The notes under the pieces were generated by a model, which had not been told where the DNA came from, did not search any database, and was given only the letters and a program-made list of their open reading frames with translations. This document shows positions 1-10,551 of a stretch of DNA of 64,000 nucleotides, piece by piece. The translations under genes were made by a program, and so were the position numbers. Source of the DNA: Microbulbifer harenosus (GTDB taxonomy: Bacteria > Pseudomonadota > Gammaproteobacteria > Pseudomonadales > Cellvibrionaceae); assembly GCF_005771435.1 (NCBI RefSeq), contig NZ_VANI01000007.1, positions 62,001-126,000 on the forward strand, read 5' to 3'. How positions within the stretch are numbered: the stretch's first letter is position 1; every line of letters starts with the position of its first letter.

Positions 1-313
1 TCAGGAACTGCGGCGTCTGGTGGCTGTGGTCACAGGCAATATGAGCACAGGCGAGGTACTTGTTTTCAGAATTGAGCTTGTGGGCCAGATTCTCTTCGGC
101 CAGAAAGTCCAACATTCTGTATACCGACATAGCGGGGATAGACTCACCGTAATCGCGACCGTACTGCTCCGCGATTTCGTAGGCGGAGAGTGGTGTCTTG
201 GAGCGCAGCAATATGGCGAGCACATTCTTGCGCTTCTCGGTCAGACGGGCGCCGGAGGTACGGCAGCTCTGCTCGGCAGCCCCCAGGGTGCGTTTGAGTT
301 GGGATGCTTTCAT
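1..313 (-). CDS. zur: Fur-family repressor, Zur-like (3' end cut off by the window)
   Basis: Zinc-sensing Fur-family DNA-binding repressor. The visible 104 residues hold the N-terminal winged helix (LTEKRKNVLAILLRSKTPLSAYEI, here broken by a description: recognition region around SIPAMSVYRMLDFL) and the start of the metal-binding dimerisation domain (HKLNSENKYLACAH then CDHSHQTPQF), whose Cys/His spacing is Zur-like rather than Fur-like. The ATG at 313 lies 3 nt after the stop of the upstream zrgA remnant, with no clear Shine-Dalgarno sequence, so translational coupling is likely. The C-terminal CxxC region lies outside the window. Zur identity is supported by neighbours: a Zur-type palindrome, MerC, a ZrgA remnant and a COG0523 GTPase. 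Confidence 0.85.
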   Translation of the reverse strand, partial: MKASQLKRTLGAAEQSCRTSGARLTEKRKNVLAILLRSKTPLSAYEIAEQYGRDYGESIPAMSVYRMLDFLAEENLAHKLNSENKYLACAHIACDHSHQTPQFL

Positions 314-316
314 GGG

Positions 317-571
317 CTATTTCAGTTGCAGCTGGTTGTGTTGTGCGGTGAGCGTGGTGGCTCCCTGTCTCTCAGGGGTCAACCACTGCACCTTGATCTC
401 GTGAATGTCGGGAAAGCTCAAAAACAGCGCCATATTGACACCACTGAGCTGCGCCAGATTATCACACTGGAAGCGGTAACTGACACGGAAACTGGCGTGT
501 CCGCCCAGCCCCCTGCCAGCGAGAGGTACATCTACCCGGGCACACCACAGGCGACCGCCGGCCCGTTGGCT
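317..571 (-). pseudogene. 5'-truncated zinc-uptake protein remnant (ZrgA/DUF2796 type)
   Basis: The reading frame gives an 84-residue tail ending in FRVSYRFQCDNLAQLSG ... FPDIHEIKVQWLTPERQG ... LTAQHNQLQLK, which resembles the C-terminal end of DUF2796 proteins (the periplasmic zinc-binding ZrgA group). The frame is closed upstream by a TAG at 572-574, has no usable start codon, and runs straight into the end of the merC-like gene. The signal peptide and His-rich middle of a normal ZrgA are therefore missing. The remaining coding sequence is not obviously decayed, so the 5' deletion may be recent. It sits between merC and zur, in the order expected for a Zur-regulated operon. Confidence 0.7.
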
Positions 572-593
572 CTAAGCAGGCTGCCCCTCGTGT

Positions 594-950
594 TTAATCG
601 CTACACAGCAGGCGGCGGTTTGCCCAGTGAGCAGCCACCAACAGACTGGCGCCGATTGTGCTGACCACCAATTCCCAGTGCCCTTCAAGTCCCAAGGCCA
701 CCGCAAGCATCAGTATCGACACCCCGGAAAAGCCAGCAATCATCACTGCGGGACGCCGATGTTGGCGACAAGCCGCAGGAAAGCTCACCAAAGCAATGAG
801 TACTGCCAGCGCCAGCAGCACCAAGTGCAGCATCTCGTCTTATACAACGGCACTCAGCACTCCCGCGCCTCCCAGCACAACAAGTAGTGGCGCTGTCAGG
901 CAGTGCAGCAAGCACAGACCTGTAACAAAAATGCCCGCGGTATCTTTCAT
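594..950 (-). pseudogene. MerC-like membrane protein interrupted by an in-frame stop
   Basis: Small four-helix MerC-domain membrane protein, a family found in zinc-repressed operons as well as mercury loci. The N-terminal part reads MKDTAGIFVTGLCLLHC (CLLHC motif) and LTAPLLVVLGGAGVLSAVV. A TAA codon at 840-842 follows, and the same frame continues as DEMLHLVLLALAVLIALVSF ... GHWELVVSTIGASLLVAAHWANRRLLC to a TAA at 594-596. Both halves are needed for the fold, so this is either a single nonsense mutation or a sequencing error; no frameshift is involved. I chose ATG 950 because GGAG lies 8 nt upstream; ATG 956 is also possible. Confidence 0.75.
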
Positions 951-1025
951 CTTCATTTCTCCGCTTAGCAATGGGATAACAGGGCTTGGTGTAGATCGGG
1001 CGTTACACGATGATTCCCACACAAG

Positions 1026-1044
1026 TATGATACAGTGTATCATA
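1026..1044. promoter_or_regulatory. Zur-type operator
   Basis: Perfect 19-bp palindrome TATGATACAGTGTATCATA centred on G1035. It lies between the divergent merC-like gene and the COG0523 GTPase gene, about 75 nt from the first and 107 nt from the second. The TGATAC-AGT-GTATCA core has the length and symmetry of gammaproteobacterial Zur boxes. A linked Zur gene makes that assignment more likely than Fur. Confidence 0.75.
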
Positions 1045-1150
1045 TCAATCAGGAGATGAAAGCGGTCTCGGCGTCCCCCCTCTGGACATCGCCGAGACTG
1101 CCAATAAACACGTGGCGACGCCACCTTCAGCCCAATATGGAGATCCCCGC

Positions 1151-2344
1151 ATGCGAGAGCGCCTGCCCGTCACCGTTCTTTCCGGCTTTTTAGGCGCCGG
1201 CAAAACCACCCTGTTGAATCAAATTCTCAACAATCGCGACGCCCTGCGCGTAGCGGTAATCGTCAATGACATGAGCGACGTCAATATCGATGCCGGGCTC
1301 GTCAACAATGAAATACGCCTCAACCGCACAGAGGAAAAGCTCGTCGAAATGAGCAATGGCTGCATCTGCTGCACACTGCGGGAAGACCTGCTGGTAGAGG
1401 TCGCGAGACTGGCGGAAGAAGGTCGCTTTGACTGCCTGGTAATTGAATCCACCGGCATTTCCGAACCTCTGCCAGTTGCGGAAACCTTTACTTTCGCGGA
1501 TGAAGAGGGGAATAGCCTCTCCGAAATTGCACGGCTGGACACGATGGTCACAGTAGTCGACGGGGCGAATTTCCTCCGGGATTACCGCGCGGCGCAGTCA
1601 TTGAAGGAAGCTGGCGAATACCTGAGCGATGAGGATGAGCGCAATGTAGCCGATCTGCTTGTAGACCAGGTTGAGTTCTGCGATATCCTGCTCATCAGTA
1701 AAGTCGATTTGATTGATGCACAACACCTGGAGGAGTTAAAGGCGGTGCTGCGCGGCCTCAATACCCGCGCGGAAATCCTGCCGATGGAGAAAGGCAATAT
1801 ACCCATCGACAAAGTCGTGAACACCGGAAAATTCAATTTTGAACAGGCGCAACAGGCACCGGGATGGCTGAAAGAAATGCGCGGAGAACATATTCCGGAG
1901 AGTGAAGAATACGGAATTACCAGCTTTACCTACCGCGCGCGCCGTCCGTTCCATCCGCAACGCGTGCACGACTTCTTTACCAATCCGCAACTCAGTGGTC
2001 GACTGCTGCGCTCCAAAGGTTTTTTCTGGCTGGCCAGCCGCCCGGATTACGCGGGTTCGTGGAGCCAGGCCGGCGGCATCGCCCAGCACGGGGCAGCGGG
2101 GTATTTCTGGAGCGCGGTGCCGCGAAATGAATGGCCAGAGAATACGGAGCAGCAGCAGTACATTCTCGACCACTGGCAGGAACCCTTTGGCGATAGACGC
2201 CAGGAGCTGGTATTTATCGGTCAGAACCTGACACCGGACTGGCTGCAGCGAAAGCTCGATGAATGCCTGTTGGACGATGTGGAAATGGATGCAGGAGAAG
2301 TTGTCTGGCGAACCTTTGCGGATCCGTTTCCCAGCTGGGATTAG
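1151..2344 (+). CDS. COG0523/CobW-family zinc-related GTPase (ZigA type)
   Basis: G3E GTPase thought to deliver zinc to client enzymes under zinc starvation. Visible motifs are the Walker [14 protein letters not shown] near the N terminus, the metal-binding CICC inside [24 protein letters not shown] (G3), and ISKVDL in place of NKxD (G4). A CobW C-terminal domain follows, with [14 protein letters not shown] and a WPENTEQQQ stretch near residue 325. It is about 397 aa, normal for the larger ZigA-like group. ATG 1151 has GGAG upstream; an in-frame GTG at 1112 would add 13 unconvincing residues. The Zur-type palindrome upstream predicts derepression when zinc is low. Confidence 0.88.
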   Translation: MRERLPVTVLSGFLGAGKTTLLNQILNNRDALRVAVIVNDMSDVNIDAGLVNNEIRLNRTEEKLVEMSNGCICCTLREDLLVEVARLAEEGRFDCLVIESTGISEPLPVAETFTFADEEGNSLSEIARLDTMVTVVDGANFLRDYRAAQSLKEAGEYLSDEDERNVADLLVDQVEFCDILLISKVDLIDAQHLEELKAVLRGLNTRAEILPMEKGNIPIDKVVNTGKFNFEQAQQAPGWLKEMRGEHIPESEEYGITSFTYRARRPFHPQRVHDFFTNPQLSGRLLRSKGFFWLASRPDYAGSWSQAGGIAQHGAAGYFWSAVPRNEWPENTEQQQYILDHWQEPFGDRRQELVFIGQNLTPDWLQRKLDECLLDDVEMDAGEVVWRTFADPFPSWD

Positions 2345-2406
2345 CCGTCGACAGCCGGTCGATGCGGCATATGTCCGTACACCTTATGTTTCAACGCAAC
2401 CTCAAC

Positions 2407-3279
2407 TCAGGTTTCGATAAAATCCCCTCCATTCGGGTGAACTACCTGGCCGGTGAGATAGGAAGCGTCTCTGCTGGCCAGAAAGACAAAACAGGTGGCA
2501 ACCTCACAGGGCTGGCCAGCCCGCCCCATTGGGGTGCCGCTACCAAAGTCCGCCACGTCTTCTGCAGAAAAGGTCGCAGCTATCAGCGGTGTCCATATCG
2601 GTCCCGGTGCCACACCATTCACCCGTATGCCACGATTTACCAAGGACTTCGCCAAAGAGCGGGTAAACGTGGTGACCGCACCCTTAGTGCTGGAATAGTC
2701 AATTAAATGCTGACTGCCGCGGTAGGCCGTTACCGATGTGGTATTCAGGATCACACCGTCGCTGGGCAAATGCTTAAGCGCTGCCTGGGAAAAATAGAAA
2801 AAATGAAAAAGGTTGGTTGCGTAGGTGTCCGTTAGCTGCTGAGCAGAGATATCTTCAATATCTTCGGTCGGGTGCTGCTGAGCGGCGTTGTTCAGCAGAA
2901 TATCCAGGCGACCAAAGTTCTCGACGGCACGTTTGACACAGTCCTGGCAAAACGCTTCGTCACGCACATCGCCTGACAACAACAGGCACCGACGTCCCTC
3001 ACTCTCGACCAGTGCTCTGGTTTCGGCCGCGTCTTCGTCTTCATTCAGGTAGACGATGGCCACATCCGCCCCCTCACGGGCGAAGTGCACGGCCGTAGCG
3101 CGGCCGATACCGCTGTCGCCTCCGGTGATCAGCGCGACCCTTCCTACCAGCTTGTCACTTCCTCGATAATCATCGCGAATAAATACCGGCCGCGGTTCCA
3201 TGGCGTGTTCGCGCCCTGGCTGTTTTTTCTGACTCTGTGCTGGCCGCTTTTTCTGCTGCCTGCTAAAATCGTCCGACAT
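2407..3279 (-). CDS. SDR oxidoreductase, general-stress YghA/YdaD type
   Basis: NAD(P)-dependent short-chain dehydrogenase of about 290 aa with the long hydrophilic N-terminal extension typical of the YghA/GSP39 group (MSDDFSRQQKKRPAQSQKKQ). The Rossmann motif is ALITGGDSGIGRATA, followed by LLNNAAQQ, the catalytic Ser in NTTSVTAYRGS and YSSTKGAVTTFTRSLA (Tyr-x3-Lys). The C-terminal end is SYLTGQVVHPNGGDFIET. Its substrate is unknown; relatives reduce aldehydes or act in stress responses. A GGGAAG Shine-Dalgarno precedes the ATG. It is a monocistronic minus-strand gene convergent with the COG0523 gene. Confidence 0.85.
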   Translation of the reverse strand: MSDDFSRQQKKRPAQSQKKQPGREHAMEPRPVFIRDDYRGSDKLVGRVALITGGDSGIGRATAVHFAREGADVAIVYLNEDEDAAETRALVESEGRRCLLLSGDVRDEAFCQDCVKRAVENFGRLDILLNNAAQQHPTEDIEDISAQQLTDTYATNLFHFFYFSQAALKHLPSDGVILNTTSVTAYRGSQHLIDYSSTKGAVTTFTRSLAKSLVNRGIRVNGVAPGPIWTPLIAATFSAEDVADFGSGTPMGRAGQPCEVATCFVFLASRDASYLTGQVVHPNGGDFIET

Positions 3280-3335
3280 TTTTCTTCCCTGACATTCTCA
3301 CTTGAATCTTACCTTAAGCTGATCGCGCAGCGGCT

Positions 3336-3785
3336 TTATGGATCAATGCCTTTTCTCACCAGGTCGCCCATAGCCTGCTTGCCTTTTCCAATCGCGCTGC
3401 ATCCGAGATAGCGCAAAACACTCGGATTCTTGAGAAATTCAATTTCCGAGTAGTCTACGATTTGCCACTGATTGCCGGATGGATCGTAAAAATTCAGAAA
3501 CTTTCCTTCAGCGATATCGATCTCTTGTTCATTCAGCAACTTTTCGACCCTATCCTTGTCATCCACAACAAGACCGAAATGCCGATGGTTGTCTTTGGCA
3601 TCATCGGAGGATTTCATCAGGGCAATGAATTGATCACCCAGTTCAATAAATGCCATTTCATCACTTTTCGACCTAAGAGAGAAATCAAAAAAACGCTCCA
3701 AAAATTTTAACTCTTCCTCGATATCCCGAACTTCCAGTGCTACGTGATTGATACCGATCAATTTCGGCTTGCTGTCATTTGCCAT
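3336..3785 (-). CDS. VOC-family (glyoxalase-like) protein
   Basis: A 149-residue protein with the vicinal-oxygen-chelate fold: the N-terminal GINHVALEVRDIEEELKF strand-helix supplies a metal His, and a second half reads HRHFGLVVDDKDRVEKLL ... NFYDPSGNQWQIVDY with the usual DPxGNxxE-like turn. It therefore looks like one VOC module plus a short C-terminal tail (LGCSAIGKGKQAMGDLVRKG) that I do not recognise. Substrate unknown. AGGACC upstream of the ATG is a plausible ribosome binding site. The gene is same-strand as the two unknown genes just upstream, with 15 nt separating it from the nearer one. Confidence 0.8.
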   Translation of the reverse strand: MANDSKPKLIGINHVALEVRDIEEELKFLERFFDFSLRSKSDEMAFIELGDQFIALMKSSDDAKDNHRHFGLVVDDKDRVEKLLNEQEIDIAEGKFLNFYDPSGNQWQIVDYSEIEFLKNPSVLRYLGCSAIGKGKQAMGDLVRKGIDP

Positions 3786-3800
3786 TACCAGGTCCTGTGT

Positions 3801-4241
3801 TTATCGCACGTCCTGAAGTGCACTACGGTATTTTTCAGGAAGGTCGCCCTCACGAAACTGAATGTTTTCTGCATTTTCTGGCAGTTCAACAATCTGACTA
3901 AACTGGGAGCTACTCTCTTCGACTCTGGTAGGTTTTACTTCGTACTCGGTGCCGGTATCACTGCGCTCGGCGGTGTACCCGGAACGATGATAACCCTCTC
4001 TGGTTCGCTCATACTCGACTTTCACACCGAACACCTTTGAACCAGATTGCTTTTCGAAGTGGCCGACGTCCCGGCCTGTAACATCCCCTGCGATGTAGAC
4101 ACGCTTTACCTTTGGATATGTCGCAGAACCTTCCCCGCGGGTCGCCTGCTCCAGATCGTAGGTGACATACATCTCTTTCGCGCCGCCTTTGTATTTTGAC
4201 TCTGTGGACTGATATCCGTTGGATTCACCTTCACTGCTCAT
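3801..4241 (-). CDS. hypothetical protein, downstream partner of the 4241-4549 gene
   Basis: A 146-residue hydrophilic protein that I do not recognise. The central part is beta-rich (YPKVKRVYIAGDVTGRDVGHF, SKVFGVKVEYERTREGYHR) with many Tyr, Lys and Glu residues, no signal peptide and no membrane segment. The N terminus is low complexity (MSSEGESNGYQSTESKYKGG). The start ATG overlaps the stop of the upstream gene (TAATG), so the two are translationally coupled and probably work together. The acidic, water-soluble composition would fit a stress or desiccation protein, but nothing in the sequence proves this. Confidence 0.65.
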   Translation of the reverse strand: MSSEGESNGYQSTESKYKGGAKEMYVTYDLEQATRGEGSATYPKVKRVYIAGDVTGRDVGHFEKQSGSKVFGVKVEYERTREGYHRSGYTAERSDTGTEYEVKPTRVEESSSQFSQIVELPENAENIQFREGDLPEKYRSALQDVR

Positions 4242-4549
4242 TAGGCGTTCCCCCAGGATTCGTCGTAATCCGCTTCAGTGTCAATCTCTTCCGCACGCCG
4301 ATTAATCTTGCGCGCCGTAATTCCAAATTCCTCTTCTGCGGTTTGGCGAATTTCACCAATGTCATCACCGAATTTTTCTTTCCAGGAGTGCGCGTGAGAG
4401 AGGGTGACCAGATAACCAGCACGCCGATACAGCTCGGTAAGTGCGGCCCGGTCACTTGCATCATCTACGTCATCGCGGATTTTAAGTGCCACTTCCCGCA
4501 AGTCGGTTTTGTTGTCAATGCCTTCATATATGTGCCTGTCATCTGCCAT
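4241..4549 (-). CDS. hypothetical small acidic protein
   Basis: A 102-residue helical, charged protein (DLREVALKIRDDVDDASDRAAL, FGDDIGEIRQTAEEEFGITARKI) with no signal peptide or membrane span. I do not recognise the family. ATG 4549 has AGGGCAAGG upstream; an in-frame GTG is immediately before it. The stop codon overlaps the next gene's ATG by one base. The pair lies downstream of the LysR/frmA region but has its own roughly 115-nt upstream gap. Confidence 0.65.
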   Translation of the reverse strand: MADDRHIYEGIDNKTDLREVALKIRDDVDDASDRAALTELYRRAGYLVTLSHAHSWKEKFGDDIGEIRQTAEEEFGITARKINRRAEEIDTEADYDESWGNA

Positions 4550-4667
4550 CACCTTGCCCTCAGTTTTTGCTTCCCAGCCTGTTCCGGTTCTTCCAATAGT
4601 AGAGGAACCAATTGGGCGATTAGCGCCAATGGACTATCTGAAGTCGATGATCCCGCCCCTTTCCCGT

Positions 4668-6843
<2,176 letters not shown>

Positions 6844-6968
6844 TTACCCGCTGCAATTGCGACGCCGTGAAGGTTACGACCAAAGCGACAGCTTCATCGA
6901 AGAGCACCCGCAGTTTCATGCACGTACCTGAGTATTTAATTCACGCGCGAAAAAATAAAACGCAAAGT

Positions 6969-6991
6969 AAAAAGCCGGGCATTAGCCCGGC
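6969..6991 (-). terminator. terminator after trpC
   Basis: GCCGGGC-TAAT-GCCCGGC stem read on the minus strand followed by TTTTTA, just past the trpC stop. On the plus strand the same hairpin has a shorter T run and may also slow readthrough from frmA. Confidence 0.8.
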
Positions 6992-7013
6992 TTTGCATTG
7001 CTCCAGCTGGATC

Positions 7014-7808
7014 TCAGTTAAATAATTCCATCAGACGACGCCCTGGCTCCGGCTCGCGCATAAACGCCTCCCCCACCAGAAACGCATCCACATTGTGTCC
7101 GCGCATCGCGGCCACATCGTCGGTGGTATGGATTCCACTTTCCGTTACCACAATGCGGTCGTCCGGAATCAGTTCCAGTAATTTAAACGTGGTTTCCAGC
7201 TGCACCTCGAAAGTGTGCAGATTGCGGTTATTGATACCGATCAGGCGGTTGGGTAACTTCAATGCGCGTTCAAGTTCAGCGCGATCGTGCACTTCCACCA
7301 ACACATCCAACCCCAACTCCAGCGCCAAGTCATTGAGCGCGGTGAGCTGGGCGTCATCGAGACACGCGGCAATCAGCAGAATACAGTCTGCGCCGATGGC
7401 GCGGGCTTCATACACCTGATAGGGATCGACGATGAAGTCCTTGCGAATCACCGGCAGGCGCACCGCGTTGCGCGCCTGCTGCAGGTATTCGTCACTGCCT
7501 TGAAAATAATCCACATCGGTGAGCACCGACAGGCATGCGGCACCACCTTTTTCATAGCTGGTGGCAATTTCTGCAGGAATAAAATCCTCGCGAATGACAC
7601 CCTTGCTGGGTGACGCTTTTTTGATTTCGGCGATCACCGCCGCCTCGCCCGCGGCAATCTTGCTTTCGATCGCACGCACGAATCCCCGGCAGGGTGGCTG
7701 CTGCAGAGCGCGCTGCTGCATTTCGTCCTGGGATACCGTCTGCTTGCGTTCGGCAATTTCTTCCCACTTGCGCTCGACGATGGTTTTCAGAATCGTTGGC
7801 GTATCCAT
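7014..7808 (-). CDS. trpC: indole-3-glycerol phosphate synthase
   Basis: Fourth enzymatic step of tryptophan synthesis: cyclises CdRP to indole-3-glycerol phosphate. It is 264 residues with a TIM barrel. Diagnostic segments are [18 protein letters not shown] (catalytic Lys), [29 protein letters not shown] and [13 protein letters not shown]. It is monofunctional, without the TrpF fusion seen in enterics. It starts 5 nt after the trpD stop and is the last gene of the trp operon before the terminator. AAAGAG precedes the ATG. Confidence 0.95.
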   Translation of the reverse strand: MDTPTILKTIVERKWEEIAERKQTVSQDEMQQRALQQPPCRGFVRAIESKIAAGEAAVIAEIKKASPSKGVIREDFIPAEIATSYEKGGAACLSVLTDVDYFQGSDEYLQQARNAVRLPVIRKDFIVDPYQVYEARAIGADCILLIAACLDDAQLTALNDLALELGLDVLVEVHDRAELERALKLPNRLIGINNRNLHTFEVQLETTFKLLELIPDDRIVVTESGIHTTDDVAAMRGHNVDAFLVGEAFMREPEPGRRLMELFN

Positions 7809-7812
7809 GACT

Positions 7813-8847
7813 TCACTCTTTGAATGCGCTGGTAAAGGCTGCCAGCTCATTGATTTTCTCTCCGGCCAGGCCGCTGTAGATCGCGTCCTGGGCCATACTC
7901 ACGCCCTCAGCGCGACTCGCGGCTACACCGCTCACATAGATGGCCATACCGGCGTTCATGGCTATGATATCAGCTGCCTTGTCACCAGCGGCGGTTTCGC
8001 GCTTGCCGAGAGCATCGCGGATCAGGGCCAGCGAGGCTTCTGAGCCGTCCACACAGAGGCCGTCGAGATTCTGGCGTTCGATGCCGAAGTCTTCCGGGGA
8101 GATGGTGACTTTTTTCAGCTGGCCATTCTTCAATTCCCAGCCGCGGGTATCGGCGGCGATGCTGATCTCGTCCAGACCGTCATCACTGTGCAGTACCATA
8201 GCATGCTCCGCCCCCAGGCTCTGCAACACTTCGGCGAGCACCCGGGTGTAGTGGGGATCGTAAACCCCAATTACCTGGCGCTTGACCCCGGCGGGGTTGG
8301 TGAGCGGCCCCAGCAGATTGAAAATAGTGCGCAGCCCCAGTGCTTTGCGAGCCCCGATCGCGTGGCGCATGGCGCTGTGATAGCTGGGTGCAAACATGAA
8401 CCCCACCCCCACGCCGTCGATACAGCGGGCAACCTGCTCAGGGGTGAGCGGCAGGTAAATACCGGCTTTTTCCAGCAAGTCGGCGGCGCCGGAAGACGAG
8501 GAGACAGAGCGGTTGCCATGCTTGGCCACCCGCGCGCCAGCGGCGGCGGCAACAAAACTCGATGCGCTGGAAACATTGAACAGGTTGGCGCCGTCACCGC
8601 CGGTGCCGACGATATCCACCGCGTGGGTGTGATCGATCTCCACCCTGGTGGCGAGTTCGCGCATCACTTCCACGGCGCCGGTAATCTCTTCCACCGACTC
8701 ACCGGCCATACGCAGCGCCACCAGAAACCCACCGATCTGCGCGTCTTCGGCCTCGCCCTGCATGATCTGGCCCATGGCTTCCCGCATTTCTTCGCGGGTG
8801 AGATGTTCGCCGTCCACCAGTTTGCCGATGGCCTGTTGGATATTCAT
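7813..8847 (-). CDS. trpD: anthranilate phosphoribosyltransferase
   Basis: Transfers phosphoribosyl from PRPP to anthranilate. It is 344 residues, normal for stand-alone TrpD. It has the helical N-terminal domain ([20 protein letters not shown]), the PRPP/diphosphate loop [35 protein letters not shown], and the magnesium site region [10 protein letters not shown]. It is separated from trpG by 227 nt that contain nested-hairpin element copy A. Confidence 0.95.
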   Translation of the reverse strand: MNIQQAIGKLVDGEHLTREEMREAMGQIMQGEAEDAQIGGFLVALRMAGESVEEITGAVEVMRELATRVEIDHTHAVDIVGTGGDGANLFNVSSASSFVAAAAGARVAKHGNRSVSSSSGAADLLEKAGIYLPLTPEQVARCIDGVGVGFMFAPSYHSAMRHAIGARKALGLRTIFNLLGPLTNPAGVKRQVIGVYDPHYTRVLAEVLQSLGAEHAMVLHSDDGLDEISIAADTRGWELKNGQLKKVTISPEDFGIERQNLDGLCVDGSEASLALIRDALGKRETAAGDKAADIIAMNAGMAIYVSGVAASRAEGVSMAQDAIYSGLAGEKINELAAFTSAFKE

Positions 8848-8909
8848 TATTTTTGCTCCCCTTCCCTAAGTATTCGTACCCGGGGTTCGCAATTTCTCCG
8901 AACGTCAAC

Positions 8910-9031
8910 GCGAAGGCGCTGATGCCGGTATCCGTTTGCGAGACCTTCTAAAACAGGGATGTTTTAGAAGAGCCCCCATGGATGGGTTCACGGCGTGTCT
9001 CGCAAACGGATACCGGCGGCAGTGCCGCCAC
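8910..9031 (+). repeat. nested-hairpin element, copy A (trpG-trpD spacer)
   Basis: The outer arms 8924-8944 and 8997-9017 are perfectly complementary over 21 nt (GCCGGTATCCGTTTGCGAG... closing with GAGAC/GTCTC). Inside are hairpin 1, CTTCTAAAAC-AGGGAT-GTTTTAGAAG (8945-8970), and the core AGCCCCCATGGATGGG followed by TTCACGGCGT (8971-8996), which can form a small CCC/GGG hairpin with loop ATGGAT. The ends are GCGAAGG and GCCGCCAC. Orientation is plus, antisense to the trp transcript. Three relatives occur at 13102, 25578 and 25778. Confidence 0.85.
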
Positions 9032-9074
9032 CAATCCACCTACGAAGCACCATGAACTGGCAGAGCACTCAGGC

Positions 9075-9653
9075 TCAGCTCTCCAGAAAATTCCTCAACA
9101 TATCGTGCCCGTGCTGGGTCAGGATCGATTCGGGATGGAACTGCACGCCTTCGACCGCCAGCTCGCGGTGGCGCAACCCCATAATCTCGTCGATCTCACC
9201 GTCTTCTGTCTCCGTCCAGGCGGTGATTTCCAGGCAATCCGGCAGGCTGCCCTTCTCCACCACCAGTGAATGATAGCGGGTGGCCTCAAACGGATTGGAC
9301 AAGCCGTGAAACACACCGACATTGCTGTGCACAATCGGCGAGGTTTTGCCGTGCATCACCTGACGGGCGCGCACCACGCGACCACCGAACACCTGACCGA
9401 TACTCTGGTGACCGAGACAAATACCCAGAATCGGCAGCTTCCCCGCATACGCGCGGATAGTATCCATGGAAATACCCGCCTCATTCGGCGTGCAGGGCCC
9501 GGGAGAAATCACGATTTTTTCCGGACTCAATGTTTCGATATCCGCAACGCTGATTTCATCGTTGCGCTTTACCACGACATCCGCACCCAGCTCCGCCAGA
9601 TACTGCACCACGTTGAAGGTGAAGGAGTCGTAGTTGTCGATCATCAGGATCAT
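9075..9653 (-). CDS. trpG: anthranilate synthase component II (glutamine amidotransferase)
   Basis: Supplies ammonia from glutamine to TrpE (and possibly to PabB). It is 192 residues with a class I amidotransferase triad: Cys in [11 protein letters not shown], and His and Glu in GVQFHPESI. The N terminus [19 protein letters not shown] is standard. The ATG overlaps the stop of the upstream ion-channel gene by 4 nt (ATGA), so the two are translationally coupled. The trpD gene follows after a spacer with a hairpin element. Confidence 0.94.
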   Translation of the reverse strand: MILMIDNYDSFTFNVVQYLAELGADVVVKRNDEISVADIETLSPEKIVISPGPCTPNEAGISMDTIRAYAGKLPILGICLGHQSIGQVFGGRVVRARQVMHGKTSPIVHSNVGVFHGLSNPFEATRYHSLVVEKGSLPDCLEITAWTETEDGEIDEIMGLRHRELAVEGVQFHPESILTQHGHDMLRNFLES

Positions 9654-10516
9654 GATTCAGTTCCCTTTTCTTGCGGCTTACCGTCTCCCAGGTCGCCCAG
9701 GCGCTTCTGCAAACGCGCGAGGGACTCCTGGGTTGCGCGCAGCTCGCGCAGAATTTCAGTCTGGCTCGGCGGCATGGAAAGTTCATCCAACCTCCGCAAC
9801 TTGGCCTCTTCCAGATTGTTCAGCACCACCCCGATAAACAGGTTGATCATCACGAATGCACCCATCACCACAAAGCTGATGAAGTACACCCAGGCATAGG
9901 GCATGGACTCCATCGCGGTGTACATGATGTCTGTCCAGTCCTCGAAGGTGACGATGCGGAACAGGCTCAACAGCGCGATGGGCAGACTGCGCCAGTGGGT
10001 GGGGTCGATTTCGTGAAACAGGAAATAGCCGGCCACCGCGTAAATATAAAAGATGATGCCCATCAGCAGGCTGATATGGAACATGCTCGGCAGACTGCGC
10101 AGCAGCGTATCCACCAGCAGCCGCAACTCCGGAAAGGCGGACACCAGGCGCAACACCCGCAGCACGCGTACCAGTCGCGCCAGCGTCGCCATCGGCCCCG
10201 CGGCGGGGATCAGGCTCAGCACGATGATGGAGAAATCAAAACAGTTCCAGCCATTGGCGAAATAGCGCCAGGGGCGGTTGCCGTGGGCCGCGATCTTGAT
10301 CGCCGCCTCCACCATGAAGGCCAGCAGGATCAGCTGATTGATGCCGTGCAGCACACCGCTGTAGCGCTCCAGAATCCATGTGGACGTTTCCAGCCCCACC
10401 ACCAAGGCATTGACCGAAATCAGGGCAATAATGATCTGATTGAACAGCGGCAGATCCACCAGCTGGCGGCACTGATCCGCAAAACTTTTCTTGGCCGCTA
10501 CTGAGACTTCATTCAT
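9650..10516 (-). CDS. ion transporter of the six-TM voltage-gated channel type, inside the trp operon
   Basis: A 288-residue single-domain voltage-gated cation channel homologue (NaChBac-like architecture). Predicted S1 is near residues 25-42, S2 near 62-78 and S3 near 93-108. S4 is [16 protein letters not shown] with Arg every third position. S5 lies near 145-165, followed by the pore loop [14 protein letters not shown] and S6 near 212-235. A C-terminal coiled coil follows ([20 protein letters not shown] and heptads after it). The FEDWTD filter carries two acidic residues, so Na or Ca selectivity cannot be called. I chose ATG 10516 with GGAAG upstream; a TTG at 10534 is possible. It lies 35 nt after trpE and overlaps trpG by 4 nt. 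Confidence 0.85.
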   Translation of the reverse strand: MNEVSVAAKKSFADQCRQLVDLPLFNQIIIALISVNALVVGLETSTWILERYSGVLHGINQLILLAFMVEAAIKIAAHGNRPWRYFANGWNCFDFSIIVLSLIPAAGPMATLARLVRVLRVLRLVSAFPELRLLVDTLLRSLPSMFHISLLMGIIFYIYAVAGYFLFHEIDPTHWRSLPIALLSLFRIVTFEDWTDIMYTAMESMPYAWVYFISFVVMGAFVMINLFIGVVLNNLEEAKLRRLDELSMPPSQTEILRELRATQESLARLQKRLGDLGDGKPQEKGTES

Positions 10517-10551
10517 CGGGAATACTTCTTCCAATGGTTACACAGCAAAAG

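Noticed and set aside
20..664. Long plus-strand open frame across zur, zrgA and merC
   Set aside because: It is antisense to recognisable proteins and its translation resembles no family; such frames are common in GC-rich DNA.
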